DNA of 64,000 bases, from positions 46,431 to 110,430 of the forward strand of contig JAJTGL010000002.1 in assembly GCA_021297795.1 (NCBI GenBank), written 5' to 3'. Of this stretch, positions 8,250 through 16,439 are shown piece after piece. This stretch comes from Planctomycetaceae bacterium (GTDB lineage Bacteria; Planctomycetota; Phycisphaerae; Phycisphaerales; SM1A02). The position numbers and the translations under genes are program-made. Numbering within the stretch: the stretch's first letter is position 1; every line of letters starts with the position of its first letter. Below the pieces are notes generated by a model. The model was not told the DNA's origin. It was given only the letters and a program-made list of their open reading frames with translations, and searched no databases.

Positions 8250-9923
8250 TCAGTTCTCGCGCGTCTTCCGCTCGCGGACGCGGGTCAGCGTGATCGAATC
8301 GGCGCGCCACATCGCGGTGCCGGCGCGCGCACGGAGTTCGAGCACCAGCTCGACGTCGGCCGTCGCCTCCGTCACATCGAACTCGAAGGACACCGTGCGC
8401 TCGCCGCCACCCGTGGCGCCGTCGGCGCGCGTCGTACCCGAGGTGCGGATCCCCGCGCCGGCGCCGGGTGCGTCGGGTTCCTCGAGCGCGGTCACGCCAT
8501 CGGTGCGGAGCATGGCCTCGAACCGGTAGCGGCCCTTCTCGAGGAGGACGCCGCGGCGGAACCCCGCGACACAGCGGCCGCTCGGACCTGCGGTGACGCG
8601 GTACCAGCGTGCGCCGTTCTCATCGACCTCCTCGACGTTCGCGTCCTCCACCTCGCTCATCCCGTGGAAGCCACGGATCGCGACCGCGGCGTTCGTCTTG
8701 AAGACGAGCGGTTTCGGTTCGGGTGCTGTCTTCTGTTCGGCGAGGCTCTGCGCGCGGGCCGAGAGGCGCTCGACGAACGCGTTCGCAGCCTCGGCCTGTG
8801 CGGCCGCGGCCTCGGGCGAGACCGCGCGCAGCGCATCCTGCACGCGCTTCTGCACCGGCTCGAGTCGACGGACGAGCTTGCGTGCGTCGAATTCGGGCAG
8901 GAGTCGCACGATCGCGCGGCGGTAGTCGCTGCGCCACTCGGGGTTCTTCATCACGCTCGACGCGACGAGGGCGCGCGGCATGTCGAGCACCGACATGCCC
9001 GGATCCTGAAAGCACTGGTCCATGCCGTGCGGGATGAAGCGAGCGCCCTTGCTGGGCTCGAAGTAGAGGCGGTAGTTGTTGCTGTTGAACGCGTAGCCGT
9101 CCCAGTGGGCGAGCATCGCCTCGAGCGCGAGGAAACGGACGAACTCGGGCACATCGACGAGTTCCTCGATCTTCTTCCAGCGCGCCTTCATGTCGGGATC
9201 GCGGCAGGCCTCCGAAAGCGCGCGGAGGTCGGCGCGCGTCTCCTCGCCCTTGCCTTCGTCGCGCTCGAGGTCCGCATCGATGTCCTGGCAGAAGCCGCCG
9301 TCGTAGAGGTTTCCCTCGGTGTTTCGGAAGTGTTCCTTCAGGAACGCCTCGTCGAACGACTCCTTGAAGACGTAGAGGCCCATGTCGCGCATGATCGCGC
9401 CCTCGGTGCCGGGCGCACCGATCGCGATCCGCACGCGCGCGTGCGACACGCGCGTCGCCGGCACGTTCGCCTCGCGCAGGATCGAGCTCGCCGTCCACTC
9501 CGAGAGGAACGTCGGATCCTGCGCCGCGTTGTTGAGATGGAACTTGCGCATGCCGTGGAAGCGTGCGGTGCCGTCGAACTTCCCGAGGTTGATGGTGAAG
9601 CCCGGCCGTTCGTCGAACCCCTGGTAGCTGCCTGCGGCGCCCTTCAGCTTGATGCCCGCGCTTTCGGCGAGCGGCTTGCCGTCGACGACGAGCGCGACCT
9701 TCGCGTAGGTGCGCGGGTCGTTGCGCAGGCTGTCGGCCGATGCCTGTTCAAGGACGATGTCGATCGCCGGGATCTCGCCCTTGCGGAAGAAGCCGTCGGT
9801 CTCGTCGGCGGCGGCGGGGGGCGACGCCAGCAGGCTTGCGAGCAGGGCCACGAGCGCGAGCAGCCGGGCGACGAGGGGCGCTCGCCGCGGGCCGTCGGGT
9901 CGAGACAGTTCGTTTCCGCGCAT
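8250..9923 (-). CDS. Secreted CotH-like protein kinase
   Basis: From ATG 9923 the protein has 557 residues; GTG 9938 would add five. Residues about 10-38 form a signal peptide (ARLLALVALLASLLASPPAAA). The CotH kinase core spans about 45-370: AGIKLKGAAGSYQGF, RPGFTINLGKF, KFHLNNAAQDPTFLSEW, LYVFKESFDEAFL, then MLAHWDGYAFNSNNYRLYF and FIPHGMDQCF, which hold the catalytic and metal-binding Asp residues expected from CotH. Residues about 415-557 are a beta-rich C-terminal domain that looks carbohydrate- or ligand-binding. Bacillus CotH phosphorylates spore coat proteins; in non-sporing bacteria the substrate is unknown. GT41 lies downstream on the same strand. Confidence 0.85.
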   Translation of the reverse strand: MRGNELSRPDGPRRAPLVARLLALVALLASLLASPPAAADETDGFFRKGEIPAIDIVLEQASADSLRNDPRTYAKVALVVDGKPLAESAGIKLKGAAGSYQGFDERPGFTINLGKFDGTARFHGMRKFHLNNAAQDPTFLSEWTASSILREANVPATRVSHARVRIAIGAPGTEGAIMRDMGLYVFKESFDEAFLKEHFRNTEGNLYDGGFCQDIDADLERDEGKGEETRADLRALSEACRDPDMKARWKKIEELVDVPEFVRFLALEAMLAHWDGYAFNSNNYRLYFEPSKGARFIPHGMDQCFQDPGMSVLDMPRALVASSVMKNPEWRSDYRRAIVRLLPEFDARKLVRRLEPVQKRVQDALRAVSPEAAAAQAEAANAFVERLSARAQSLAEQKTAPEPKPLVFKTNAAVAIRGFHGMSEVEDANVEEVDENGARWYRVTAGPSGRCVAGFRRGVLLEKGRYRFEAMLRTDGVTALEEPDAPGAGAGIRTSGTTRADGATGGGERTVSFEFDVTEATADVELVLELRARAGTAMWRADSITLTRVRERKTREN

Positions 9924-9993
9924 GCACGCAGTATGCACCCGGCCCGTGCGGGCTGCGACGGGCGAATCCGGGATCCGCTAGAATCTCCGCCCT

Positions 9994-10428
9994 ATGTCCA
10001 AGGCCATCATCAAGACCGTCAAGGGCGACATGCACGTCGAGTTCTACGACGCCGACGCCCCGAACACCGTGAAGAACTTCCGCGACCTCGCGAAGGAGGG
10101 CTACTACAACGGGCTCACCTTCCACCGCGTGATCCCCAACTTCGTCATCCAGGGCGGCTGCCCGAACGGGACGGGCACCGGTGGCCCGGGCTACAAGATC
10201 AAGTGCGAGCTGACGGGTGGCAACCAGAAGCACGACCGCGGCGTCCTCTCGATGGCGCACGCCGGCCGCGACACCGGTGGCTCGCAGTTCTTCATCTGCC
10301 ACAGCCGCGACAACACCGCGCATCTCGATCGCAATCACACCTGCTTCGGCAAGGTCGTGAAGGGCCTCGAGGTGATCGACGCGATCGAGGCCGGCGACAA
10401 GATCAACGAGATCGTGCTCGAGGACTGA
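9994..10428 (+). CDS. Cyclophilin-type peptidyl-prolyl isomerase
   Basis: The 144-residue protein has the full cyclophilin pattern: [21 protein letters not shown] (active-site Arg and Phe), [14 protein letters not shown] with the usual Gln before it (GGSQFF), and [15 protein letters not shown]. There is no signal peptide, so it is a cytosolic PpiB-type enzyme. It speeds cis-trans isomerisation of Xaa-Pro bonds during folding. The start is fixed by [13 protein letters not shown], where the family begins. It is divergent from the CotH-like gene and is followed by cvfB after 118 bases. Confidence 0.92.
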   Translation: MSKAIIKTVKGDMHVEFYDADAPNTVKNFRDLAKEGYYNGLTFHRVIPNFVIQGGCPNGTGTGGPGYKIKCELTGGNQKHDRGVLSMAHAGRDTGGSQFFICHSRDNTAHLDRNHTCFGKVVKGLEVIDAIEAGDKINEIVLED

Positions 10429-10546
10429 TCCCGCGCTTTCAAGCGAATCCCGACCCCGCCCCGGTCCGCCGGGGCGGCGTCGTTCCAGAACGACCGTGTG
10501 CGACGGCGATCGGCCATGCAGATCGTCGTCGGAGACCGGACCCGCC

Positions 10547-11395
10547 ATGCCCGAACTCGGCCGCATCGCAACCTTCACCATCGTCCGCGAGACGCAGTCG
10601 GGTGTGTATCTCGACGCGGGGGAGCTCGGCGAGGTGCTGCTTCCCGGGCGGCTGATTCCGCCGGGTGCGCGCGTCGGTGACCGGATCGATGCCTTCATCC
10701 ACACCGATTCGCTCGACCGCCTTGTCGCGACCACGGTCCGGCCGCGCGCGCAGGTCGGCGAGTTCGCCTATCTCCGCGTGAAGGATCTCCACGAGCGGGC
10801 GGGTGCATTCCTCGACTGGGGGCTCTCGAAGGATCTGCTCCTTCCGTACAACGAGCAGGGCGACCGCGTGCACCCGGGCGACCACGTGCTCGTGAAGGTG
10901 CTGCTCGATGTCGAGACGCGGCGCATCTACGCCAGCGCACTGGTCAACCGGCACCTGTCGCGGTCGCGACCGACGTATGCGCCCGGCGATACGGTCGCGC
11001 TGATCGTGGCCGACGAGTCGCCGCTTGGCTACAACGCGATCGTCGATCACCGGTTCCGTGGCCTGCTCTACCACACCAATCTCGCGGGGCCGCTTGCGCC
11101 GGGTGCCACGATGCGGGGATTCGTGAAGTCGGTGCGCGAGGACGGCAAGATCGACCTCAGCCTCGACGAGGCGGGCTATGCGCGCGTTGCGCCGCTTGCC
11201 GAGCGGATCCTCGCCGAACTCGACCGCGTGGGCGGCCGGCTCAACTTCGACGATTCGAGCGATCCAGAGGCGATCCGCGAACGCTTCGGCGCGAGCAAGA
11301 AGGCATTCAAGCAGGCGATCGGCGCCCTGTATCGCGAGCGACGCATCCGGTTCACCGAGCCCGGGATCGAGCTCGTGCGGGGAGGCGAAGGATGA
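10547..11395 (+). CDS. cvfB: CvfB-type S1 RNA-binding protein
   Basis: The 282-residue protein starts at ATG 10547 (MPELGRIATFTIVRETQSG); the frame is open to 10496, but that part has no family match. It matches CvfB/YitL: an N-terminal S1-like barrel (GVYLDAGELGEVLLPGRLIP), a second around AGAFLDWGLSKDLLLPYNEQ, a third (YNAIVDHRFRGLLYHTN) and a C-terminal winged helix (FGASKKAFKQAIGALYRERR). S. pneumoniae and S. aureus CvfB bind RNA and affect virulence-gene expression. A role in translation or RNA turnover here is inference. Its stop overlaps the next start as ATGA at 11392-11395. Confidence 0.82.
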   Translation: MPELGRIATFTIVRETQSGVYLDAGELGEVLLPGRLIPPGARVGDRIDAFIHTDSLDRLVATTVRPRAQVGEFAYLRVKDLHERAGAFLDWGLSKDLLLPYNEQGDRVHPGDHVLVKVLLDVETRRIYASALVNRHLSRSRPTYAPGDTVALIVADESPLGYNAIVDHRFRGLLYHTNLAGPLAPGATMRGFVKSVREDGKIDLSLDEAGYARVAPLAERILAELDRVGGRLNFDDSSDPEAIRERFGASKKAFKQAIGALYRERRIRFTEPGIELVRGGEG

Positions 11396-11769
11396 GTGGC
11401 GACGCGACGGGCGAGCGCGGGGCCGGTGCGCACGGGCCGAGCGGTCCGCGGCGGCTGACGGCGCTCGAGCGCGCGCAGGAGCGGCTTGCGCAGGGCGAGA
11501 TCGACCTGGCGCAGAACGCGCGGGAGCGCGTGTGGCTCGGACGCCTGCTTCTCGCGCTGCCGATCGTCGGTGGCATCGCGTGGATCGTGCTCGCGCTGGT
11601 CGCTGGCCGCGGCACCGCGGGGGTCCTGACCTTCGCGGGTGCGGTCGGGCTCGCGCTCGTCACCTACGGCACGGGCATGTACATGACCGCGGTGAGGCGT
11701 CGCGAGTTCGGTGATGCGATCCGCGACGCGCGCGCCGAGATCGCGCAGCTGGAGCGCTTGAAGGTCTGA
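11392..11769 (+). CDS. Small two-helix membrane protein
   Basis: The 125-residue protein has a Gly/Arg-rich N-terminus, a helical charged segment (RAQERLAQGEIDLAQNARER), two membrane helices at about residues 50-70 (LLLALPIVGGIAWIVLALVA) and 76-96 (VLTFAGAVGLALVTYGTGMY), and a coiled C-terminal helix (FGDAIRDARAEIAQLERL). No family is recognised. The ATGA overlap with cvfB argues for translational coupling. Confidence 0.7.
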   Translation: MSGDATGERGAGAHGPSGPRRLTALERAQERLAQGEIDLAQNARERVWLGRLLLALPIVGGIAWIVLALVAGRGTAGVLTFAGAVGLALVTYGTGMYMTAVRRREFGDAIRDARAEIAQLERLKV

Positions 11770-11889
11770 GCACCGTCGAGCGTGGCCGCTCGCGGAACGG
11801 GTATCTTCCGCCTCCGAGTCCCGGCCGCGCGCGACGTGATGCGCGTGGACCGGTGCGCGTCCGCATGCAGCATTGCAGGAAGTTTCACC

Positions 11890-12300
11890 ATGGTCGAGAT
11901 CACCGCACGCTATGAAGGGGACCTCCGCTGCTCGGCGGTGCATGGTCCGTCGAAGTCCACGATCCTGACCGACGCGCCCGTCGACAATCACGGCAGGGGA
12001 GAGGCCTTCTCGCCGACCGATCTCGTCGCGGCCGCGCTTCCGGCCTGCATGATGACCATCATGGGGATCTACGCCGGTCGTCACGGCGTCGACCTCAAGG
12101 GAATGACCGCCCGCACCGAGAAGGTGATGACGTCGGAGGGGCCGCGGCGCATCAAGAGCCTGCGGACGACGATCATGGTGCCGCTCGGCCCCGACAGCGC
12201 GCATCGCACCGCGCTCGAGAACGCCGCGCACACCTGCCCGGTCCACAAGAGCCTGCACCCCGACATCGACGCGCCGATCGAGTTCGTCTGGGCGGGTTGA
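11890..12300 (+). CDS. OsmC/Ohr family protein
   Basis: From ATG 11890 the product has 136 residues; the frame opens at 11782, but the OsmC match starts at VEITARYEGDLRC. Family blocks are FSPTDLVAAALPACMMTIMG and NAAHTCPVHKSL, each carrying one of the two redox cysteines (about residues 58 and 116). OsmC/Ohr proteins reduce organic hydroperoxides using lipoyl-linked electron donors. The spacing and HTCPVHKSL ending fit the OsmC/YhfA branch more than Ohr. It has no operon partner beyond the genes upstream. Confidence 0.85.
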   Translation: MVEITARYEGDLRCSAVHGPSKSTILTDAPVDNHGRGEAFSPTDLVAAALPACMMTIMGIYAGRHGVDLKGMTARTEKVMTSEGPRRIKSLRTTIMVPLGPDSAHRTALENAAHTCPVHKSLHPDIDAPIEFVWAG

Positions 12301-12515
12301 TGCTGCGACTGCGTGCGCCGGTGCGCGGGAGGGGGCTCGGACTCTCGGACCTGTCGGCATGAACCCGACGATCCGCCCGCCCGGTGGCGGCGTGGTGCGA
12401 CCTCGGCCGGGATTGCCGGGTCCGTTCTTGCGACACGGGCTTTCCGCCGCACAATCGGAGGGTCCGGGTTTCCGGGTGTCGCCGTTCGACCAGATGACCA
12501 CGTGATCCGCATCGG

Positions 12516-14384
12516 ATGCGATCGATGAAGAGACGTAGGCGCCGAATTCTCCTCGCCGCTGCCACGGTGGCCTTCGCTGCGTGGGGTGCCTCGAACGCCC
12601 TCGCGCAGTCGGTGACGCCATTCACGAGCGAACACTCGGCCCGCGGCGTGATCTACAACATGACCTTCGCGCCGCCGCTCGCGAATCCCCAGGACGGTTA
12701 CGGCATGGCCTGCGCCGATCTCGACGGCGACGGTGATCCCGATCTCGTGCTTCTTGGGCGTGCGGACGGCCTGGTCGGCATCTACGAGAACAACGGCGCC
12801 GGCGTCTTCACGAACCGTAGTGCGACCAGCGGCATCCCGGCCACCGCGGCGGGCTGCGGAGTCGTCGCCTTCGACGATGATCGCGATGGCGATCTCGACC
12901 TCTTCATCGTGCAGAAGAACGGTCCGTGCCGGCTGCTGCGCCACGGTGCGCCGTTCCAGTTCACCGACATCGCCACCGCCGCCGGCGTCGATGCGTCGCT
13001 TCCGGGCGCGGGTGCGAGCGCCGTCGACTTCGACGGCGACGGCTGGCTCGATCTCCACGTCTGCACGTACTCGACGGTCTTCCCGAACCGACTCTACCGG
13101 AACCTCGGCAATGGCACCTTCGTCGACGTCGCTGGCGCGCTCGGGCTCGCGTCGACCGGACTTTCGTATCAGTCGGTCTGGAGCGACTACGACCGCGATA
13201 CGTGGCCCGATCTCTGCGTGAGCAACGACCGCGGCTTCGGCAACCTGCCGAACCAGCTGCATCGAAACCAGGGCAATGGCACCTTCCTCGACGTCTCTTC
13301 GTCGAGCGGCCTCAACGTCGCGCTCTGTTCGATGGGCATCGCCTGCGCCGATCTCACCGGCGATGGGCGGAGCGACTACTACTTCACGAACGTGCCCGAT
13401 CCGACGCCACCGTTGAACGGCGTGAATCCGCTCATGATCGGCAGCGTCAAGGGCACCTTCACGCAGGCGGATGCGCTGTGGGGCGTCTCGAACCTGAAGT
13501 TCAGCTGGGCAGCGATCTTCTGGGATTTCGACAACGACACCGACCTCGACCTCTACGTCAACAACGAGACGCTGCCAAACGCGCTCTTCCGCAACCCCGG
13601 TGCGCCGCCGATGACGGACGTCGCGGCGGCGGCGGGTGTCGTGGGCTCGGCGAATCTCTCCTATGCGTCGATGGTTGGCGACCTCGACCGCGATGGCGAC
13701 CTCGACCTCATCCTCAACAACTACGGCGGTCCCGTTCGGCTCTTGATGAACCAGGAAGGCCAGCAGCGAAAGTGGCTGCGCCTGCGGATCGCGGGCGAGG
13801 GGCGCGTGCGCGATGCGATCGGCGCCTCGGCCACGCTGCGCGCGGCGCTTCCAAAGGGAAAGACCGGCGCCCCGCAGTGGCGCGAGGTCCTGTGCGGTGG
13901 CAACGGCTATCTCGCGCAGAACGAGACCATGCTCCATTTCGGCCTCGGCGCGGCCAGCACGGCGGCGACGATCGACGTGCGTTGGCCTGCGGCCGGTCCC
14001 GCGCGCACGCTGCGCAATCTCTCATCGAACCTCGTGTGGACCGCGTATCCGCCGTCGCGGCTTGGTGACGTCGATGGCGGGGGCATCATTGATCTTGCCG
14101 ACTGGACGCAGTTCGCCGCGTGGGGGCCGGGCACGCTGGTCCCGGGCCGCGAAATGCTCGACTTCGACGGCGACGGCGATTTAGACGGCGCCGATGCCGA
14201 CGGGTTCTGGGCCATCGCGTCGGTCGAGCGTGGAGACCTCGACGGCAACGGTTCGGTCGAAGCCGCGGACCTCTCGGTCATGCTCGCGTCCTGGGCGCAG
14301 GCTGGGTCGGTTGCGGACCTCGACCTCGACGGTTCGGTCGGCGCTTCGGACCTCGCGCTGCTGCTCGCGGCGTGGGGTTCGTGA
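12516..14384 (+). CDS. Secreted FG-GAP/ASPIC-UnbV protein with dockerin-like tail
   Basis: The protein has 622 residues (619 from ATG 12525, which gives the tidier signal peptide MKRRRRRILLAAATVAFAAW...ALAQ). Residues about 60-420 contain FG-GAP/VCBS beta-propeller repeats with calcium loops such as ADLDGDGDPDLVLL, DDRDGDLDLFIV, DFDNDTDLDLYV and DLDRDGDLDLILN. Residues about 430-510 match the ASPIC/UnbV domain (GASATLRAAL ... GNGYLAQNETMLHFGLG). The last 110 residues carry dockerin-type calcium loops (DVDGGGIIDLADWTQF, DLDGNGSVEAADLSVMLASW, DLDLDGSVGASDLALLLAAW). It should be exported and surface-bound or released; its ligand is unknown. It is convergent with the next dockerin-like gene across a 20-bp repeat array. 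Confidence 0.85.
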   Translation: MRSMKRRRRRILLAAATVAFAAWGASNALAQSVTPFTSEHSARGVIYNMTFAPPLANPQDGYGMACADLDGDGDPDLVLLGRADGLVGIYENNGAGVFTNRSATSGIPATAAGCGVVAFDDDRDGDLDLFIVQKNGPCRLLRHGAPFQFTDIATAAGVDASLPGAGASAVDFDGDGWLDLHVCTYSTVFPNRLYRNLGNGTFVDVAGALGLASTGLSYQSVWSDYDRDTWPDLCVSNDRGFGNLPNQLHRNQGNGTFLDVSSSSGLNVALCSMGIACADLTGDGRSDYYFTNVPDPTPPLNGVNPLMIGSVKGTFTQADALWGVSNLKFSWAAIFWDFDNDTDLDLYVNNETLPNALFRNPGAPPMTDVAAAAGVVGSANLSYASMVGDLDRDGDLDLILNNYGGPVRLLMNQEGQQRKWLRLRIAGEGRVRDAIGASATLRAALPKGKTGAPQWREVLCGGNGYLAQNETMLHFGLGAASTAATIDVRWPAAGPARTLRNLSSNLVWTAYPPSRLGDVDGGGIIDLADWTQFAAWGPGTLVPGREMLDFDGDGDLDGADADGFWAIASVERGDLDGNGSVEAADLSVMLASWAQAGSVADLDLDGSVGASDLALLLAAWGS

Positions 14385-14408
14385 GTCGATGACCGTCGTC
14401 GGTTGAGC

Positions 14409-14528
14409 TCAGTGCGGGACGCAGGGTCTCACCGCGGGACGCAGGGCCTCACTGCGGGACGCAGGGTCTCACTGCGGGACGCAGGGTCTCACTGCGGGAC
14501 GCAGGGTCTCACTGCGGGACGCAGGGTC
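14409..14528 (-). repeat. Six tandem 20-bp copies of a gene's own 3' end, stop codon included
   Basis: On the reverse strand the unit is GACCCTGCGTCCCGCAGTGA. The copy at 14528-14509 is the last 17 bases of coding sequence plus the TGA stop of the leftward lipoprotein gene. The next copies follow at 14508-14489, 14488-14469 and 14468-14449 (all identical), then 14448-14429 (two changes) and 14428-14409 (one change). The array fills most of the 124-base gap between two convergent genes with dockerin-like tails. Confidence 0.95.
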
Positions 14529-16320
14529 CCCAATCAGCCAGCATCAACGTGAGATCCGCCGCGTCGACGATGCCGTTCGCGTTCAGGTCCGACGCACCCG
14601 ACTGTCCCCAGTCGGCGAGAAGTACCGCGAGATCGCCGGCGTTGACCGCGCCATCGCCATCGAGGTCGGCCGCTCGACCGACTCGGAATGAGACAACTTC
14701 GGTCCGCCAGCCACCCGCGGTCTGGAGCTCGCCGATACCCCAGAACGTCTTGCCGTCGACCGGATCGACGACGAGGGCGAAGTAGTCGCCCCAGCGCACG
14801 CTTCCGCCGCTTGGGCTCGTGGGGCTGCTCGCAACGATCGTGGCCGCTCCGAGTGTTCCTGGTGGGTCGCAGGGGAGTCGACCCGCAACCTCGAGCCGGG
14901 GGTTCATGGCGACGGAGGATCGACCGTAGACGAGACCAACCGATCCGCCGTCGTTGACGGCGACGGCGGGAAAGAACGTGTGTTCGCCACTCACGACACT
15001 GATCCGACCGGTCTGCACGAGCGAGGGCGCGCCGCCCGCATCGTTCATCTCGTACCAGGCCGCGGTGGCGCTTGGATTCAGGGCGCTTGCGGTGTGGTGG
15101 GCGGCGAACACGCGATTGTCTCGGACGAACGCATTGAAGATGCGGAGATCGACGATCGCGAGGCCGCCAGCCGGAGTCGGGGCGTTGTTGTCGCCGACCA
15201 GCAGGGGAACGGGGCAGGTCGACTTCGAGAGAACAGGTGCCGAAAGGGGGTTGTTGACGCGCACGATGCCAAGCGTCGTATCGGAGGCGACGTACACGAG
15301 TCGCGCGGCGTCGGCGGCATCCCGCGCGGTCGCGACCTGCATCGACGCGCTTGGATCGGCGACGTCGCGCCAGACGGCGGTGCCGCCGGCCATGGCGCCG
15401 TTCTTCTCGATGACGCGCACGAGCGTCCCGCCGAAACCACCGCAGGCAGCGGCCGACGACGAGAGCTTGAAGAGATTGCCGGTCACGTACCACGCCTGGC
15501 CGTCGTAGCCGAGGCCCGGGTAGTCGACCCAGTAGCGGCAGCCGCCGCCGAGATCGACGATCGAGGGGGTTCGGTACTTGAACCACACGCCGTTCGGATC
15601 GGCGTCGTCCGAGACGGCGAAGGTGATCCACGATTCCTGCGTGGCGCTGTAGTACTCGAGCGCGAGCACCACGAAGCGCTGCGCGAACTCGTCGTAGAAG
15701 CACTTCGGGTCGAACGTGAAGTTGCCCGCGCCGAGGTCCTCGAAGAAGCCGGGGTTTCCGGTCGAGTCGAGGAAGTTCTCGAACTGCGCGGTGCCATCCT
15801 TGAGGTACCACGCCACCTTCATGTTGACGGTGGCGACCACGTGGTTCGGGCCAACCGCGAGGCATGGATCCGGGGGAGTCCAGGCGGTGGCGCCGATGGC
15901 GGGGAATGCGGGGTCGGCCTCCGTGCGGGCGACCGGGCGCTGCACGGCGAAGTCGAGGTCGTTCGGCACGCCCTTCGCAAGTGGCGGCTTCTTGTGGGCG
16001 GGCAGCAGGCTGCCGGGCCGGCGCTGCGGTGTGTCGAAGGTACGGCGATCGATCGGCTCCGCGACGGTGCGCGAGTCGAAGATCGATGCCGAGGTCGAAC
16101 CGATCACCGCAGGACCGCCGACGGTCATCTCGATCGGCGGAGGAATCGTGGCGGGATCGCGGCCGGACGGAGGCGTCATCCCGTCTGCCGTTGGCGCGGC
16201 GGGAACGGCGGTCGAGCTCGTCGAGACCCCGCGTTCGCCGCTGGATGTCGCGCAGCCCGCGGGAAGCCCGAGGCAGGACAGGGCGAGGAGGAGAGCGGAC
16301 GCCACGCGGGAGTGCTGCAT
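14509..16320 (-). CDS. Secreted lipoprotein with dockerin-like tail
   Basis: From ATG 16320 the protein has 603 residues. The N-terminus SALLLALSCLGLPAGC is a lipoprotein signal with lipobox LPAGC, so Cys at about residue 22 should be lipidated. A Ser/Thr/Pro linker follows to about residue 130. The body (about 145-520) looks like a large beta-propeller: TPPDPCLAVGPNHVVATVNM, CFYDEFAQRFVVLALEYYS, YWVDYPGLGYDGQAWYVTGN, YFALVVDPVDGKTFW. The C-terminus has two dockerin-like loops (DLDGDGAVNAGDLAVLLADW and DLNANGIVDAADLTLMLADW). No enzyme family is recognised; a surface role is inferred. The last codons and stop are tandemly repeated downstream. Confidence 0.82.
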   Translation of the reverse strand: MQHSRVASALLLALSCLGLPAGCATSSGERGVSTSSTAVPAAPTADGMTPPSGRDPATIPPPIEMTVGGPAVIGSTSASIFDSRTVAEPIDRRTFDTPQRRPGSLLPAHKKPPLAKGVPNDLDFAVQRPVARTEADPAFPAIGATAWTPPDPCLAVGPNHVVATVNMKVAWYLKDGTAQFENFLDSTGNPGFFEDLGAGNFTFDPKCFYDEFAQRFVVLALEYYSATQESWITFAVSDDADPNGVWFKYRTPSIVDLGGGCRYWVDYPGLGYDGQAWYVTGNLFKLSSSAAACGGFGGTLVRVIEKNGAMAGGTAVWRDVADPSASMQVATARDAADAARLVYVASDTTLGIVRVNNPLSAPVLSKSTCPVPLLVGDNNAPTPAGGLAIVDLRIFNAFVRDNRVFAAHHTASALNPSATAAWYEMNDAGGAPSLVQTGRISVVSGEHTFFPAVAVNDGGSVGLVYGRSSVAMNPRLEVAGRLPCDPPGTLGAATIVASSPTSPSGGSVRWGDYFALVVDPVDGKTFWGIGELQTAGGWRTEVVSFRVGRAADLDGDGAVNAGDLAVLLADWGQSGASDLNANGIVDAADLTLMLADWGPCVPQ

Positions 16321-16439
16321 GGGCTCACTGTACCGCAGCCCCCGTCGGGCACCAACGAGAACCACGCGCTCCGTGCACGGGAGCCGGTGCGTTCGCCCCG
16401 CGTGACCGGCTCGTCGGGACATTTCCGGGCGTCAAGCGC

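Noticed and set aside
8013..10655. 880-residue rightward open frame across GT41, CotH, cyclophilin and cvfB
   Set aside because: It runs over well-supported genes on both strands and has no recognisable motif.
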